Positions 17,796 through 26,674 are shown, numbered from the stretch's first letter. The stretch is DNA of 64,000 bases from Shouchella miscanthi (GCF_007725405.1 NZ_CP042163.1:3534001-3598000); one strand, 5' to 3'. The notes: generated by a model from the letters alone, not told the origin. Made by a program: numbers and translations.

Positions 17796-19274
17796 ATGGC
17801 AATCGTTGCTGAGGGTAGTGGTGCAGCAAATGAACCAAATAAGCAAGCTGTCAATCCAATACCAATTATTGCTGTTCTTCTTTCTGGTGCCTTCGTTGCC
17901 ATTTTAAGTGAGACGATTCTTAACGTCGCATTAAATGCAATTATGGCTGATTTTGGCATTCAATCTAGTACAGCCCAGTGGCTCGTAACAGGGTATATGC
18001 TTGTCATTGGAACGCTGATTCCTATATCCGCTTATTTTATGCAGCGGTTTACAACAAGGCAGTTATTTATTACAGCAATGACGTTGTTTTGTACTGGAAC
18101 ATTGGTTGCTGGTTTAAGCCCCTTCTTTACTCTCTTACTTCTAGGGCGCTTAACACAAGCTGTAGGTACAGCTATTATGATTCCATTGCTTATTAACATT
18201 ATTTTAGCAGTCATTCCGATTGAAAAACGTGGTGCCTCAATGGGTATGGTTGGCTTAGTTATCATGTTTGCACCGGCAATTGGTCCGACTGTATCAGGTG
18301 TCATCGTAGAAAATCTATCTTGGCGCTGGTTATTCTTTATTATTCTTCCTATTGCGTTAGGCTCTCTCTTATTTGGGATAAAGGTGTTAACAAATATAGC
18401 CGAAGTATCGATACCAAAACTTGATATATTATCATTTCTACTATCAACACTTGGTTTTGGGGGAGTCGTTTATGGCTTTAGTGCAGCCGGAAAAGGAGAT
18501 GCGAGCTTTGCAGATCCAGCTGTATTTACCTTCTTAATCGTCGGTTTTGTTTCGTTAGGGATTTTTGTCTTTCGACAACTTAAACTTGAATCACCGTTAT
18601 TAGATGTACGGGTATTCCGGTACCCTATGTTCACCATCGGCCTTCTCATGGTGATGATGGTCATGATGACGATGTTTGCAATGATGCTAGTCATGCCCAT
18701 TTATATGCAAGGAGCACTAGCATTCACGCCCATTATTGCAGGACTTGTTATGCTTCCAGGTGGATTATTAAATGGGGCAATGTCACCTATCATGGGGCGT
18801 TTGTTTGATAAATTCGGACCACGTCCGTTATTAATACCAGGAACAATTATTTTAGCAACGATTGTATTTACGTATCGGTTTACGGTTCCTGGTGTACCTG
18901 TTTGGATTGTCATTGTCCAGCAAGCCATTCTTATGATTGCTGTTGCAATGATTATGATGCCTGCGCAAACCAATGGCTTAAACCAAATACCAGAGAAGCT
19001 GTATCCACATGGAACAGCCATAATGAACACCCTCATGCAAGTATCTGGCGCTATTGGTGCGGCACTGTTTATTTCCGTAATGGAGACAGGTCAGCAAAGT
19101 TACCTAAATGATCAAGGTACAACACTAGCTGAAGCAACGGAAGGTCAAGTTGTGGAAGCCTTAACTTATGGTTCTCAACAAAGTTTCTCTACTGGTTTTT
19201 ATATGGCAATTATTACAATCATATTGGCCCTACTCGTTAAAAGAACCACACAAACAAAAAAGACAAACGGTTAA
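17796..19274 (+). CDS. DHA2-family (14-TM) MFS multidrug exporter
   Basis: 492 residues. Motif A and C regions of drug:H+ antiporters are visible (WLVTGYMLVIGTLIPISAYFMQRF near 64-88; GRLTQAVGTAIMIPLL; FAPAIGPTVSGVI near 168, the antiporter motif). Length and 14 hydrophobic segments fit EmrB/LmrB-type exporters. RBS AAGGGGG is 9 nt upstream. Controlled, by position, by the divergent TetR protein. Ends in a 32-bp perfect palindrome that doubles as terminator. Confidence 0.93.
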   Translation: MAIVAEGSGAANEPNKQAVNPIPIIAVLLSGAFVAILSETILNVALNAIMADFGIQSSTAQWLVTGYMLVIGTLIPISAYFMQRFTTRQLFITAMTLFCTGTLVAGLSPFFTLLLLGRLTQAVGTAIMIPLLINIILAVIPIEKRGASMGMVGLVIMFAPAIGPTVSGVIVENLSWRWLFFIILPIALGSLLFGIKVLTNIAEVSIPKLDILSFLLSTLGFGGVVYGFSAAGKGDASFADPAVFTFLIVGFVSLGIFVFRQLKLESPLLDVRVFRYPMFTIGLLMVMMVMMTMFAMMLVMPIYMQGALAFTPIIAGLVMLPGGLLNGAMSPIMGRLFDKFGPRPLLIPGTIILATIVFTYRFTVPGVPVWIVIVQQAILMIAVAMIMMPAQTNGLNQIPEKLYPHGTAIMNTLMQVSGAIGAALFISVMETGQQSYLNDQGTTLAEATEGQVVEALTYGSQQSFSTGFYMAIITIILALLVKRTTQTKKTNG

Positions 19275-19288
19275 CCGTTTGTCTTTTT
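19257..19288 (+). terminator. Perfect 32-bp palindromic terminator after MFS gene
   Basis: AAAAAGACAAACGGTT followed directly by its reverse complement; the stop codon TAA is at the centre. Flanking A and T tracts. Confidence 0.85.
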
Positions 19289-19343
19289 GTTTGCATTCGA
19301 TTCGACACTATCGTTTTAAGATGAGGAAAAAGAAAAGCATGCG

Positions 19344-19493
19344 GAAGTGTTTCTAAGCTCAATGGCTCTTACGAGAGAACCAAAACAGAGTGCTATGTAA
19401 CGTTAAAACGTCACTTAATTGAATACGATGAAGGCTGTACATACTGGAAGAGCCGCTAGATAGACACTTCGTTGCTCGTTCGACATTAGCAAC
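19344..19493. other. Structured intergenic element with nested inverted repeats
   Basis: The 450-nt gap before the VanZ gene holds nested inverted repeats: GAAGTGT 19344-19350 pairs with ACACTTC 19464-19470, and inside it GGCTCTT 19364-19370 pairs with AAGAGCC 19448-19454; a further hairpin GTTGCT/AGCAAC (19471-19476/19488-19493) follows. No convincing reading frame spans it. It could be a non-coding RNA, or a decayed miniature transposable element; neither flanking duplication nor a promoter was identified. The rest of the gap to 19740 holds only a small GAGAAATTTCTC palindrome. Confidence 0.35.
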
Positions 19494-19740
19494 AAACAAT
19501 TGCTTTTCTGAAAAGGAGCACAGATGATATACTTCAGGGGTTGTTGTATCATTCTTCACTTTTTTTTACAATAAGCAAAGCTATTTCTCAGGGTTTAGCG
19601 AAATAATGGTTTATTGCGAGAAATTTCTCATTTATTTCCTGGGGAATACCGTCGAACAGATATACACAGGGATCTGTTTTATCATTCTCCGACAAGATCT
19701 TTTATAATCATGTCGTTTAGTTGCTTGAAAGGTGTTTTTT

Positions 19741-20193
19741 ATGAAAAAAATTAGTAGCTGGTGTGCAGTTGTTGTTTGGATGGCTTTAATCTTTTACCTC
19801 TCTCACCAACCTGGAGGGGAATCATCTCATTTAAGCGGTGGCGTTCTTACATTCATTCATGCGCTCATCCCCATGTTTGACTTGCATGAAAATGAATGGA
19901 TTCATACATTTGTAAGAAAAGGCGCACATCTTGGAGCATACCTTATTCTTGGTGCGCTATTTATGATTGCTCTTCGTTCTAGTTATCAAACAACTCTGCG
20001 TAAAAGAGCCTTTATAGCATTTATTTGTAGCTTTCTTTATGCTATTTCTGATGAAGTTCATCAATTGTTTGTTTCAGGTCGAAGTGGACAAGTAACTGAT
20101 GTTCTCATTGATAGTTTAGGCGCGGCGATTGGAATCGGTATTTATTTAGCTATTTCAAGATTTATGAGCAGCAGAAACCGTTCTACTCGATAA
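19741..20193 (+). CDS. VanZ-family membrane protein
   Basis: 150 residues from ATG 19741 (AAAGG 9 nt upstream; an in-frame GTG at 19732 lies on the site itself). Hallmarks are the N-terminal MALIFYLSHQPG, the VRKGAHLGAYLILGALF helix and SDEVHQLFVSGRSGQVTDVLIDSLGA near 108-132. VanZ-like proteins are small four-TM proteins; a few give teicoplanin tolerance, most have unknown function. Stands alone. Confidence 0.9.
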   Translation: MKKISSWCAVVVWMALIFYLSHQPGGESSHLSGGVLTFIHALIPMFDLHENEWIHTFVRKGAHLGAYLILGALFMIALRSSYQTTLRKRAFIAFICSFLYAISDEVHQLFVSGRSGQVTDVLIDSLGAAIGIGIYLAISRFMSSRNRSTR

Positions 20194-20259
20194 ACAATCA
20201 AGAACTACATAACTCCATATCATTTTTGCTATAATGAAAAGAAAAAGGACGGGTTCTAT

Positions 20260-20952
20260 TTGAAGAATGTATTTGTGGTGGGTGATATTCACGGTTGCTT
20301 TGATGAGCTCAATGAATTGTTACAGCATTGGGACAAGGAACAAGATCAACTCGTCTTCTTAGGCGATTATATTGATCGCGGGAAAGACTCACGAAAAGTA
20401 CTTGAGTTCATTCAAACCCTTGTTCAAACAGATGGAGCAATTGCGCTAAAGGGAAATCATGAACGGATGTTTATTGACTGGCTTAACGAATGGCAAACAG
20501 AACGTTTTATTCGTAACGGGGGAAAAGAAACGATTTATTCACTTCTAGGTACTGATACAGAAATAGATGAACGTCGTGCTATTGCAGAGGCGTATCCTCA
20601 AACAATTCATTTCCTAAAGAATCTCCCACTTTACTACGAATGGGGTGACTATTTATTCGTTCATGCAGGTATTAACCCAGCCCTACCGGATTGGAAACAA
20701 AATACTGAACATGATTTGCTTTGGATAAGAGACGCCTTTCACTATCAAACAAATCCGACCAACAAAGTCATTATCTTTGGCCATACACCTGTTCAAATGC
20801 TTCATCCTGAACCGCAGAGTCAACCCTGGATTTCATCTTGCACAACAAAGATTGGAATGGACGGTGGTCTTGTATTTGGTGGGAAGCTCCTTGGTCTTCG
20901 AGTATCATCAACAGGTACGTATGAATGGTTTGAGCAACAAAAGCACGAATAG
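20260..20952 (+). CDS. PPP-family metallophosphatase (serine/threonine or Ap4A-type)
   Basis: 230 residues from TTG 20260, with AAAAAGGA upstream and an extended TTTGCTATAAT -10 box at about 20225. All three PPP signatures are intact: GDIHGCFDEL (8-17), FLGDYIDRG (33-41) and LKGNHERM (63-70), followed by FGHTP and a late GMDGG. Family members are dimetal protein phosphatases or dinucleoside polyphosphate hydrolases, as PrpE. Own terminator follows. Confidence 0.9.
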   Translation: MKNVFVVGDIHGCFDELNELLQHWDKEQDQLVFLGDYIDRGKDSRKVLEFIQTLVQTDGAIALKGNHERMFIDWLNEWQTERFIRNGGKETIYSLLGTDTEIDERRAIAEAYPQTIHFLKNLPLYYEWGDYLFVHAGINPALPDWKQNTEHDLLWIRDAFHYQTNPTNKVIIFGHTPVQMLHPEPQSQPWISSCTTKIGMDGGLVFGGKLLGLRVSSTGTYEWFEQQKHE

Positions 20953-20964
20953 TTCGTTCACAGG

Positions 20965-20990
20965 AAGCTTGGGTGTTTCCCAAGCTTTTT
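20965..20990 (+). terminator. Terminator after phosphatase gene
   Basis: AAGCTTGGG and CCCAAGCTT with 5-nt loop, then five Ts. Confidence 0.88.
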
Positions 20991-21262
20991 AAATAAAATT
21001 TGAAACGCTTTCCTTCGCTCCCTTTCTACTATTGTCATTGCCATCTATAAAGACATAATTATAAAAATGTTATGACTATAAGAGTATCTCTGGTAATATT
21101 TAGTAAAAACCTAAGAAAAACGTCTTTTCTTAATTCGTATGTTACACTGTTGTAAAGAGACTGAAATGAAACATCCTTTCTTCTCCATTTATACACATTC
21201 TTTCATAATCACCCAACTCTCACCTCTTTTTTTTCTTTTTATCCCCCCTTATAGTAAGGCTT
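20991..21262. other. Intergenic leader region before the LysM-CAP gene
   Basis: About 270 nt, AT-rich, no reading frame with a ribosome site. GAAACGCTTTC at about 21002 resembles half of a catabolite-responsive element but has three mismatches. A pyrimidine-rich stretch (21205-21250) precedes the gene. Otherwise nothing recognised. Confidence 0.4.
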
Positions 21263-21889
21263 ATGAAAACATTACTCACTTTTTTTACTACACTTTTATT
21301 GTCTGTCACTTTAGTCTATGGTTTTTCATCAGAAGCAAAGGCAGCGTCAACACACACTGTTCAATCTGGTGATACAATGTGGAAAATTGCGGTTCGCTAC
21401 CAAATTGGTGTTCAAGAAATAATTGATGCGAATCCACAGCTTTCCAACCCAAATGTGATTTATCCGGGTCAAACGATTCAGCTTCCTACTCAGCAGTCTC
21501 AAGAACAATCCATTGAACAAGAAGTCGTTCGTCTCGTTAATGCAGAACGTGCAAAGCATGGTTTGCAGCCTTTAAGAGAAAATTGGGAACTTTCCCGTGT
21601 TGCCCGATTTAAATCAGCTGATATGCGAGATAAGAACTATTTTAGTCACACATCTCCTACATACGGAAGTCCACATCAAATGATTCGCGATTTCGGCATT
21701 CAATACCGTGCTTCAGGGGAAAACATCGCTGCTGGTCAAACAACTGCACAAGCTGTGTTTAATTCTTGGATGAATAGCTCAGGGCACCGACAAAATATAT
21801 TGTCTCCAACCTATACTGAAATTGGCGTTGGTTATGCGGAAGGAGGCTCTTATCGTCACTATTGGACGCAAATGTTCATTAGTCGATAA
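21263..21889 (+). CDS. Secreted LysM-CAP domain protein (YkwD/SafA-like)
   Basis: 208 residues: Sec signal peptide ending AKA near 29, one LysM peptidoglycan-binding domain (about 31-74, HTVQSGDTMWKIAVRYQI), short Q-rich linker, and a CAP/SCP domain (about 85-207) with VNAERAKHGLQPL, NYFSHTSPTYG, SGENIAAGQ and HRQNILSPTYTEIGVGY. Exported and held on the wall or spore coat; CAP proteins of this kind in Bacillus are often sporulation-associated, but enzymatic function is unknown. Weak RBS. Own terminator. Confidence 0.92.
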   Translation: MKTLLTFFTTLLLSVTLVYGFSSEAKAASTHTVQSGDTMWKIAVRYQIGVQEIIDANPQLSNPNVIYPGQTIQLPTQQSQEQSIEQEVVRLVNAERAKHGLQPLRENWELSRVARFKSADMRDKNYFSHTSPTYGSPHQMIRDFGIQYRASGENIAAGQTTAQAVFNSWMNSSGHRQNILSPTYTEIGVGYAEGGSYRHYWTQMFISR

Positions 21890-21895
21890 AGAAAG

Positions 21896-21925
21896 GCGAT
21901 TGTGGTTTACCACATCGCTTTTTTT
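21896..21925 (+). terminator. Terminator after LysM-CAP gene
   Basis: GCGATTGTGG pairs with CCACATCGC (one bulge), followed by seven Ts. Confidence 0.88.
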
Positions 21926-21988
21926 ATTTATCTAAGTTCACGTATAGTCTTAATAGAATAGGAAAGAGTAACGAATGAGGTGGTAAAT

Positions 21989-22417
21989 GTGCATTCTCAA
22001 CTAAAAATAGTCGTTCTTTTACTTGTATGTATCTTGGTCATTCGGCAACCAATTGCTATGGCAGCAACACCGATAGAAGTTTTTTCCTTAGACGAAGAAA
22101 AAGTGGTTTATCAAACAGGAGGTACCCTTAAAGCACAGCATACAGCACAACAATTCATTCAATCCATTGACGGTTTAGTGACGGCCATTAACCCACTTCC
22201 GCCATCAGGATATTTGATAAAAGTAACGTTTGATCAACCATATCTCGTGAAAAATTATTGGTTTGATGCAACGGTTACGCAAGCAGTCTTTGTATATGAA
22301 AAGGATCATCCCAGCTCTGTTATGCTGATAAATGAGGATAATCAATCTGTTTTTTTCACACTTAGTCGAAATGTTGAGGAATTTTTTACAATTATTCAAT
22401 TTAAACCTACTTCATAA
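21989..22417 (+). CDS. Exported protein of unknown function
   Basis: 142 residues from GTG 21989, chosen because AGGTGG lies 6 nt upstream; an in-frame GTG at 21980 overlaps that site. Signal peptide: basic start, hydrophobic core IVVLLLVCILVI, likely cleavage after AMA near 25. The mature part is about 115 residues, no recognised domain, no cysteines. Not in an operon. I do not recognise the family. Confidence 0.7.
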   Translation: MHSQLKIVVLLLVCILVIRQPIAMAATPIEVFSLDEEKVVYQTGGTLKAQHTAQQFIQSIDGLVTAINPLPPSGYLIKVTFDQPYLVKNYWFDATVTQAVFVYEKDHPSSVMLINEDNQSVFFTLSRNVEEFFTIIQFKPTS

Positions 22418-22694
22418 TAACTCGAGTTGTATCGTAGGCGCTTGTCTTATTTTTCGAAATAGTAGGTGTTTGGTCGTTCAAAGTGTGTTCCCCTTACATA
22501 TAGTGCTAATGTGAGCTTGACTTATTGCTCACGTGGATGAACAAAACTGCCAGCGTTATGAAAGTCCAATAGGATATAAAAGCCTGAAATCATTCCCCTC
22601 TTTTTACAGAAAAAGATCACTTCTCGCTTTTATATGATGTAGGAACTTTTGACTATGCTACCCATCTTGCAAACTCATGTTAAAGGACCTCCTC
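22418..22694. other. Intergenic region without recognised genes
   Basis: About 280 nt between the exported protein and the terminator of the convergent methyltransferase gene. No RBS-preceded frame and no strong hairpin was seen. Confidence 0.5.
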
Positions 22695-22725
22695 AAAAGG
22701 AAGCGAACCGCCTTCGCTTCCTTTT
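22695..22725. terminator. Terminator at the end of the methyltransferase gene
   Basis: Perfect 13-bp arms AAAAGGAAGCGAA and TTCGCTTCCTTTT, 5-nt loop. Functions for the minus-strand gene and may also stop plus-strand transcripts. Confidence 0.88.
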
Positions 22726-23458
22726 AATTTTGTACCATATGACGGTCTATAGGCTGGAGGAAAGTCACTTTCCGCTTACCGTGCTTTACAACTTTAAGAC
22801 GGCGAAAAGAAGTGTGTTCAATTAAGGTTGATTTGTCACTCACAATGGCAACAACGCCATTAGTGGCTAAGACACCGTAAAGATTTTGAAGCATCTGCTC
22901 GACTGGTGAGAGGGCGTTTGAATCCCAGCTAACCAGTTCACCATATGGAAGATCAGCTATCACGATCTGAACCTCTTTAAGCTTCGGGACTTCCTTAACT
23001 GCGATATTAAATTGAAAAATTTCTCCTTGCACCTCTCCTGTTTTGTCCAAATAGCTTTTTAGGCGGTCAGCACTCTTTAGTGCCTCTGCATGAGCACTCT
23101 TGTTATATAGCTTGAAATCCTTTTCTAATTTTCTTTTCCGTTGTGCTAATCCCTCATAAGTAAGTAAATGTAAATTAGATTGTCCTGTTTCAATAATAGT
23201 TTTGTTACTATCCGAACCATATAGCGTTTGTATAGAATCACCGTGTAAAAATCCAATTGCAGTAAGAAGATGTGCTCCACCACAACAAGGGTCATACACC
23301 GTTAACTGTGTTTGTTTCTGAAGATAGGAACGGCTTATTTGAAAAATTTCACTCGTTAATCGTATAGGAAACCCTGTTGATCCAGGCGCATTATAAAGAA
23401 CACGACCACTTGCAAAATCGCTAAAATCTCTTTTAACCGTTTCATATGTAAATTGCAT
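22724..23458 (-). CDS. AviRa-like rRNA methyltransferase
   Basis: 244 residues from ATG 23458 (GGAGAG upstream); the frame opens earlier at TTG 23524 but without an RBS. Rossmann-fold SAM methyltransferase with LYNAPGSTGFPIRLTSEIF near 22-40, SAM motif YDPCCGGAHLLTAIGFLHG near 55, and catalytic ADLPYGELVSW near 178. These blocks match my memory of AviRa, the Streptomyces 23S rRNA guanine methyltransferase that gives avilamycin resistance, including the unusual APG..FP(I/V)RL opening and the helical insertion around 85-125. I infer rRNA as substrate; target base is unknown. Monocistronic. Confidence 0.75.
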   Translation of the reverse strand: MQFTYETVKRDFSDFASGRVLYNAPGSTGFPIRLTSEIFQISRSYLQKQTQLTVYDPCCGGAHLLTAIGFLHGDSIQTLYGSDSNKTIIETGQSNLHLLTYEGLAQRKRKLEKDFKLYNKSAHAEALKSADRLKSYLDKTGEVQGEIFQFNIAVKEVPKLKEVQIVIADLPYGELVSWDSNALSPVEQMLQNLYGVLATNGVVAIVSDKSTLIEHTSFRRLKVVKHGKRKVTFLQPIDRHMVQN

Positions 23459-23629
23459 ATTCGCTTCAACTCTCCTCATCTCATTCCATCTTTTTATGGT
23501 AGCTTTTTTCTTTTTTTCTTGCAATCCATCTTCATCTATTTGTCAAATCGAAGGGTTTCAGCTATAATTCCCCTATAAAATGAATCATTATTCATTTTAC
23601 AGTTTATAAGAGTGAGGTTGTCTTCTTTC

Positions 23630-24445
23630 ATGTTTAAAAAAAGGGTAAACGAACGGTTTAAGAACAATGTCCATATGGTTGAAGGAAACGTAACGTTCCA
23701 GAAGATACAGTTAAACACAATCAGTTTTGCTACTGACGGTATTATTATTGATGCCGCCGCCGCTTCTGTTAAATCACTCTTCACCCCATTTTGGGAAAAA
23801 CACAACATAGATGGACTGTATTGTACTCATATACATGAGGATCATACTGGTTGCGCATCTTGGTTTGAAAATGAAAGAGGTGTTCCAATTTTTTTAAATG
23901 AACGCTCACTATCAGAGGCAAAACGAAGAGGCTCTTACCCACTTTATCGGCGCTTGTACTGGGGAACCCGTCTACCTTTTAGTCCCATTTCTATGCCCGA
24001 AAGGTTTGAAAGCAGAAGGTCTAAATGGCGCAGTATTCATACCCCTGGTCACTCTTATGACCATACGTCACTATTAAATGAATCAACTGGTCAATTATTC
24101 TCTGGTGATTTATACGTGCAAACAAAAACAAAAGTCGTTATGAAAAGTGAATCCATTCCAACGATTATTGATTCGTTAAGGAAGGTTCTTCAATTTGAAT
24201 TTGATGACGTTTTTTGTTCTCATGCTGGCTATTTGCCAAGAGGAAGAACTAATCTTCTTAATAAACTGCAGTATTTGCAAGAAATTCAAGAAAACGTTTT
24301 GACTTTACATAAACAAGGCCTTTCTACTAAAGACATTCAGCGACGTTTATTTTCACGAAAATACCCAATTACGTTTTTTTCATATGGCCAGTGGGACTCA
24401 AAGCATATGATTACGTCCATATTAAAAGAAGCTTCGTCTACCTAA
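23630..24445 (+). CDS. Metallo-beta-lactamase-fold hydrolase
   Basis: 271 residues from ATG 23630. The zinc motif HIHEDHTG (near 62-69) is the HxHxDH signature; further metal ligands are HTPGHSYDH (near 139-147), FSGDLYV and CSHAGY near 200. The C-terminal 60 residues form a helical tail with KDIQRRLF. Family includes glyoxalase II-type and other hydrolases; substrate unknown. No signal peptide, so cytoplasmic. Confidence 0.88.
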   Translation: MFKKRVNERFKNNVHMVEGNVTFQKIQLNTISFATDGIIIDAAAASVKSLFTPFWEKHNIDGLYCTHIHEDHTGCASWFENERGVPIFLNERSLSEAKRRGSYPLYRRLYWGTRLPFSPISMPERFESRRSKWRSIHTPGHSYDHTSLLNESTGQLFSGDLYVQTKTKVVMKSESIPTIIDSLRKVLQFEFDDVFCSHAGYLPRGRTNLLNKLQYLQEIQENVLTLHKQGLSTKDIQRRLFSRKYPITFFSYGQWDSKHMITSILKEASST

Positions 24446-24555
24446 GAGTTACATTACGTTGTGTAAAAAAATATTCTACACCTCATTTTTTATTTTTGGC
24501 GTCTTTTCTATTAAAGCCACATACATTAACTAAAACGTTTCAATGAGGTGATTTT

Positions 24556-25053
24556 CTGTATACACATATTGTTCAACCTGGGGAAACTTTATACGCTATT
24601 TCAAACGATTTTAGAATTGATCTTATTACGTTATTATCTGCCAATCATCTGCACCCTTCAAGTCAGCTTTTCGTTGGGCAGTCAATCATCATTCCCACTT
24701 TACCAGATCCACAAACAATTCCTTACAGCATTCACGTATCCTTAAACCGTCACCAGCTATCACTTTATCACAATGGTCAACTCATTCAACAGTACCCAAT
24801 TGCAGTAGGGAAAATGCTCACTCAAACCCCAACCGGTTCTTATATCATTATAAACAAAGCACCTAATCCAGGGGGCCCATTCGGTGTCATGTGGATGTCT
24901 TTATCAAAACAGCATTATGGGATTCATGGAACAAACGACCCGTCTTCTATCGGACGTTCGGTTTCACACGGTTGCATTCGAATGTACAACCAGGACGTAA
25001 CACAACTAGCTGCAACCATTCCTATTGGCACACCTGTCACAATTTCACCGTAA
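24556..25053 (+). CDS. ykuD: L,D-transpeptidase YkuD-like, LysM + YkuD domain, apparent CTG start
   Basis: 165 codons. LysM domain ([17 protein letters not shown]..., residues 3-46) followed by a YkuD catalytic domain with [31 protein letters not shown] and the active-site SHGCIRM. Length, order and many blocks match B. subtilis YkuD (164 residues), a spore-associated enzyme that makes 3-3 cross-links. No ATG, GTG or TTG exists in frame between the stop at 24544 and mid-gene ATG 24814, which would cut off LysM and half the enzyme. CTG 24556 has GAGGTGAT at optimal 7-nt SD spacing, so CTG initiation is inferred. A sequence error is the alternative. Confidence 0.85.
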   Translation: MYTHIVQPGETLYAISNDFRIDLITLLSANHLHPSSQLFVGQSIIIPTLPDPQTIPYSIHVSLNRHQLSLYHNGQLIQQYPIAVGKMLTQTPTGSYIIINKAPNPGGPFGVMWMSLSKQHYGIHGTNDPSSIGRSVSHGCIRMYNQDVTQLAATIPIGTPVTISP

Positions 25054-25136
25054 ATGGTCCTATTTTTATCGTCAATGATTGAGATTTATCTTTCGTTCTA
25101 TTAGAATTATTCTAAAAATAGAAACGAGGGAACCCT

Positions 25137-25787
25137 ATGTCAACTATTCATAACGAACGCATCCTTTTTATTGGTGATTCTATTACAGATTGCAATCGGA
25201 ACCGACGCGAAAGAGAACATGATTCTGATCGATTAGGTCACGGCTATGTTTCTTTTATTCATGCCCTCTTACAAGCAACGTACCCTAGTAAGCATTATAA
25301 AGTGACCAACAAGGGCATTGGTGGCAACACCATTCGTGACTTACAAGAGCGTTGGCAAAGAGACGTTTTAGCATTAAAACCAGATTTACTCTTTATCATG
25401 ATTGGTATAAATGATGTTTGGCGACAATTCGATCAGCCTTCTGAGTTCGCTCAACATGTCTATCCAGACGAATTTACAGGAACGTATCGTCAACTCGTCG
25501 AGCAGTCTTCAGCTAAGAAGATTTGTCTACTGTCTCCCTTTTATATTCAAAGTGAAAAAGGAGACCCGATGCGAAAAATGATGGATCATTACGGAGATCT
25601 GACAAAGTCAGTTGCCGAAACTTGCCACGTCTCATTTATTGATCTACAAAAACAAACGTTTGATCCATTAATGCAAGGGCTAGACGACATTGAAATTGCT
25701 CAAGATCGTATCCACCCTTCTTCTGTAGGGCATATGGCGATTGCGAGAACCATTTTAAAGCATTTAGACTTTAAATGGGACAACTAG
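25137..25787 (+). CDS. SGNH/GDSL-family hydrolase
   Basis: 216 residues. Block I FIGDSITDCNR (9-19) with catalytic Ser, block II NKGIGGNT, block III IGINDVWRQF and block V DRIHPSSVGH (catalytic Asp-His) are all present. No signal peptide. Resembles intracellular lipolytic or carbohydrate esterases of the GDSL_2 group. Own convergent terminator. Confidence 0.92.
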   Translation: MSTIHNERILFIGDSITDCNRNRREREHDSDRLGHGYVSFIHALLQATYPSKHYKVTNKGIGGNTIRDLQERWQRDVLALKPDLLFIMIGINDVWRQFDQPSEFAQHVYPDEFTGTYRQLVEQSSAKKICLLSPFYIQSEKGDPMRKMMDHYGDLTKSVAETCHVSFIDLQKQTFDPLMQGLDDIEIAQDRIHPSSVGHMAIARTILKHLDFKWDN

Positions 25788-25789
25788 AA

Positions 25790-25833
25790 AAAACGTTGAA
25801 GTCCCTTCCATCATGAGAATACTTCAACGTTTT
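25790..25833. terminator. Bidirectional terminator between SGNH hydrolase and lipoprotein genes
   Basis: 13-bp arms AAAACGTTGAAGT and ACTTCAACGTTTT, 18-nt loop. Confidence 0.85.
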
Positions 25834-25905
25834 GCATCCTTTTTAAAAAGAGAATGATTAAAGTTAGAAACTGCTTTTCTTAACCACCAATGAATGGACT
25901 AGTTT

Positions 25906-26505
25906 TTAGCTTGCTAACATGAAAGACAGTTCAATCTCCTCCGTTAGCTGATCCCCACCTAAATCGGTGCTTGGTCCATTCATGGAAAACGTTAGTTCAG
26001 TGACGCCTTGAATTGATTCCAGCGGGAATAACAGACGAACTTCTTTCGTATCACCCTCTTCAAAATGTGGCTCAACATCGTCACTCAATACAAGACTTGC
26101 TGTTTCAACTTTCTCACCAGTATTCGCTTCTAAACTCGCTTCTCCATATGGGACATACATCGTTTCGTCAGAAGCATTTTCTATTGTTAGCATCATTTCT
26201 ACATAGTCGATCGTTTCATCTCCTGTAGTTGCTGCAACAAAGCCTTCTAAATCAGCCATGCCAAGATCAATCTGGGTAATTGTCATCTCAACAGGTCCCT
26301 CTGTGTTAGCTGTGACATCCGTAAAGCGTTCGTAAACAGAAAATGTCCCTTCTTCTCTCTCTTCCTCCTCTAATACCGTTTCATACTCCGTTTCGTTTTC
26401 ATTGCTTTTGTCTTGTTCTGTTCCTTCTTCGACTGAATCGCTACTAGTACAGGCAGTTGCCATAAGAAGTGCAACGGTAATACCGCTAAATGACCACTTA
26501 TTCAT
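25906..26505 (-). CDS. Putative lipoprotein with acidic linker
   Basis: 199 residues from ATG 26505 (GGAGG 8 nt upstream). Signal peptide with lipobox ATAC, cysteine at residue 19, then an acidic linker (EEEEREEG region) and a beta-rich domain of about 130 residues resembling the DUF4352/DUF5067 immunoglobulin-like group (VEMMLTIENASDETMYVPYGEASL). Held on the outer face of the membrane. Function unknown. Confidence 0.8.
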   Translation of the reverse strand: MNKWSFSGITVALLMATACTSSDSVEEGTEQDKSNENETEYETVLEEEEREEGTFSVYERFTDVTANTEGPVEMTITQIDLGMADLEGFVAATTGDETIDYVEMMLTIENASDETMYVPYGEASLEANTGEKVETASLVLSDDVEPHFEEGDTKEVRLLFPLESIQGVTELTFSMNGPSTDLGGDQLTEEIELSFMLAS

Positions 26506-26645
26506 TCGTGAAACCTCCATAAAAACGTTTGTACATGATCCTATCACACTGAAAACGGGCTTGTAACGTCAGACACTTAAACGTAATTAAATCGTAAATG
26601 GTTTTTTATAATAAAGGAGGCTTTTCATAAAAATATCGAAAAGGC

Positions 26646-26674
26646 TTGCAAAAACAGAAATCATCTGATAAGAT
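26646..26674 (+). promoter_or_regulatory. Promoter of the cold-shock gene
   Basis: TTGCAA, 17-bp spacer, TAAGAT. The predicted start near 26681 gives a 5' leader of about 105 nt, as usual for csp genes, where the leader folds in a temperature-dependent way. Confidence 0.7.

Noticed and set aside
19359-19559. Minus-strand open frame of 66 codons
   Set aside because: No RBS, odd composition, runs across the nested inverted repeats; treated as spurious.
21000-21015. TTGAAACGCTTTCC, possible cre site
   Set aside because: Three mismatches to the CcpA consensus and about 250 nt from the next gene; not listed as a site.
26607-26660. TATAAT followed by a perfect AAAGGAGG at 26613-26620 and an open 13-codon frame starting ATA
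   Set aside because: No ATG/GTG/TTG/CTG follows the SD at usable distance, and the cold-shock promoter lies inside the frame. Likely chance or a relic.
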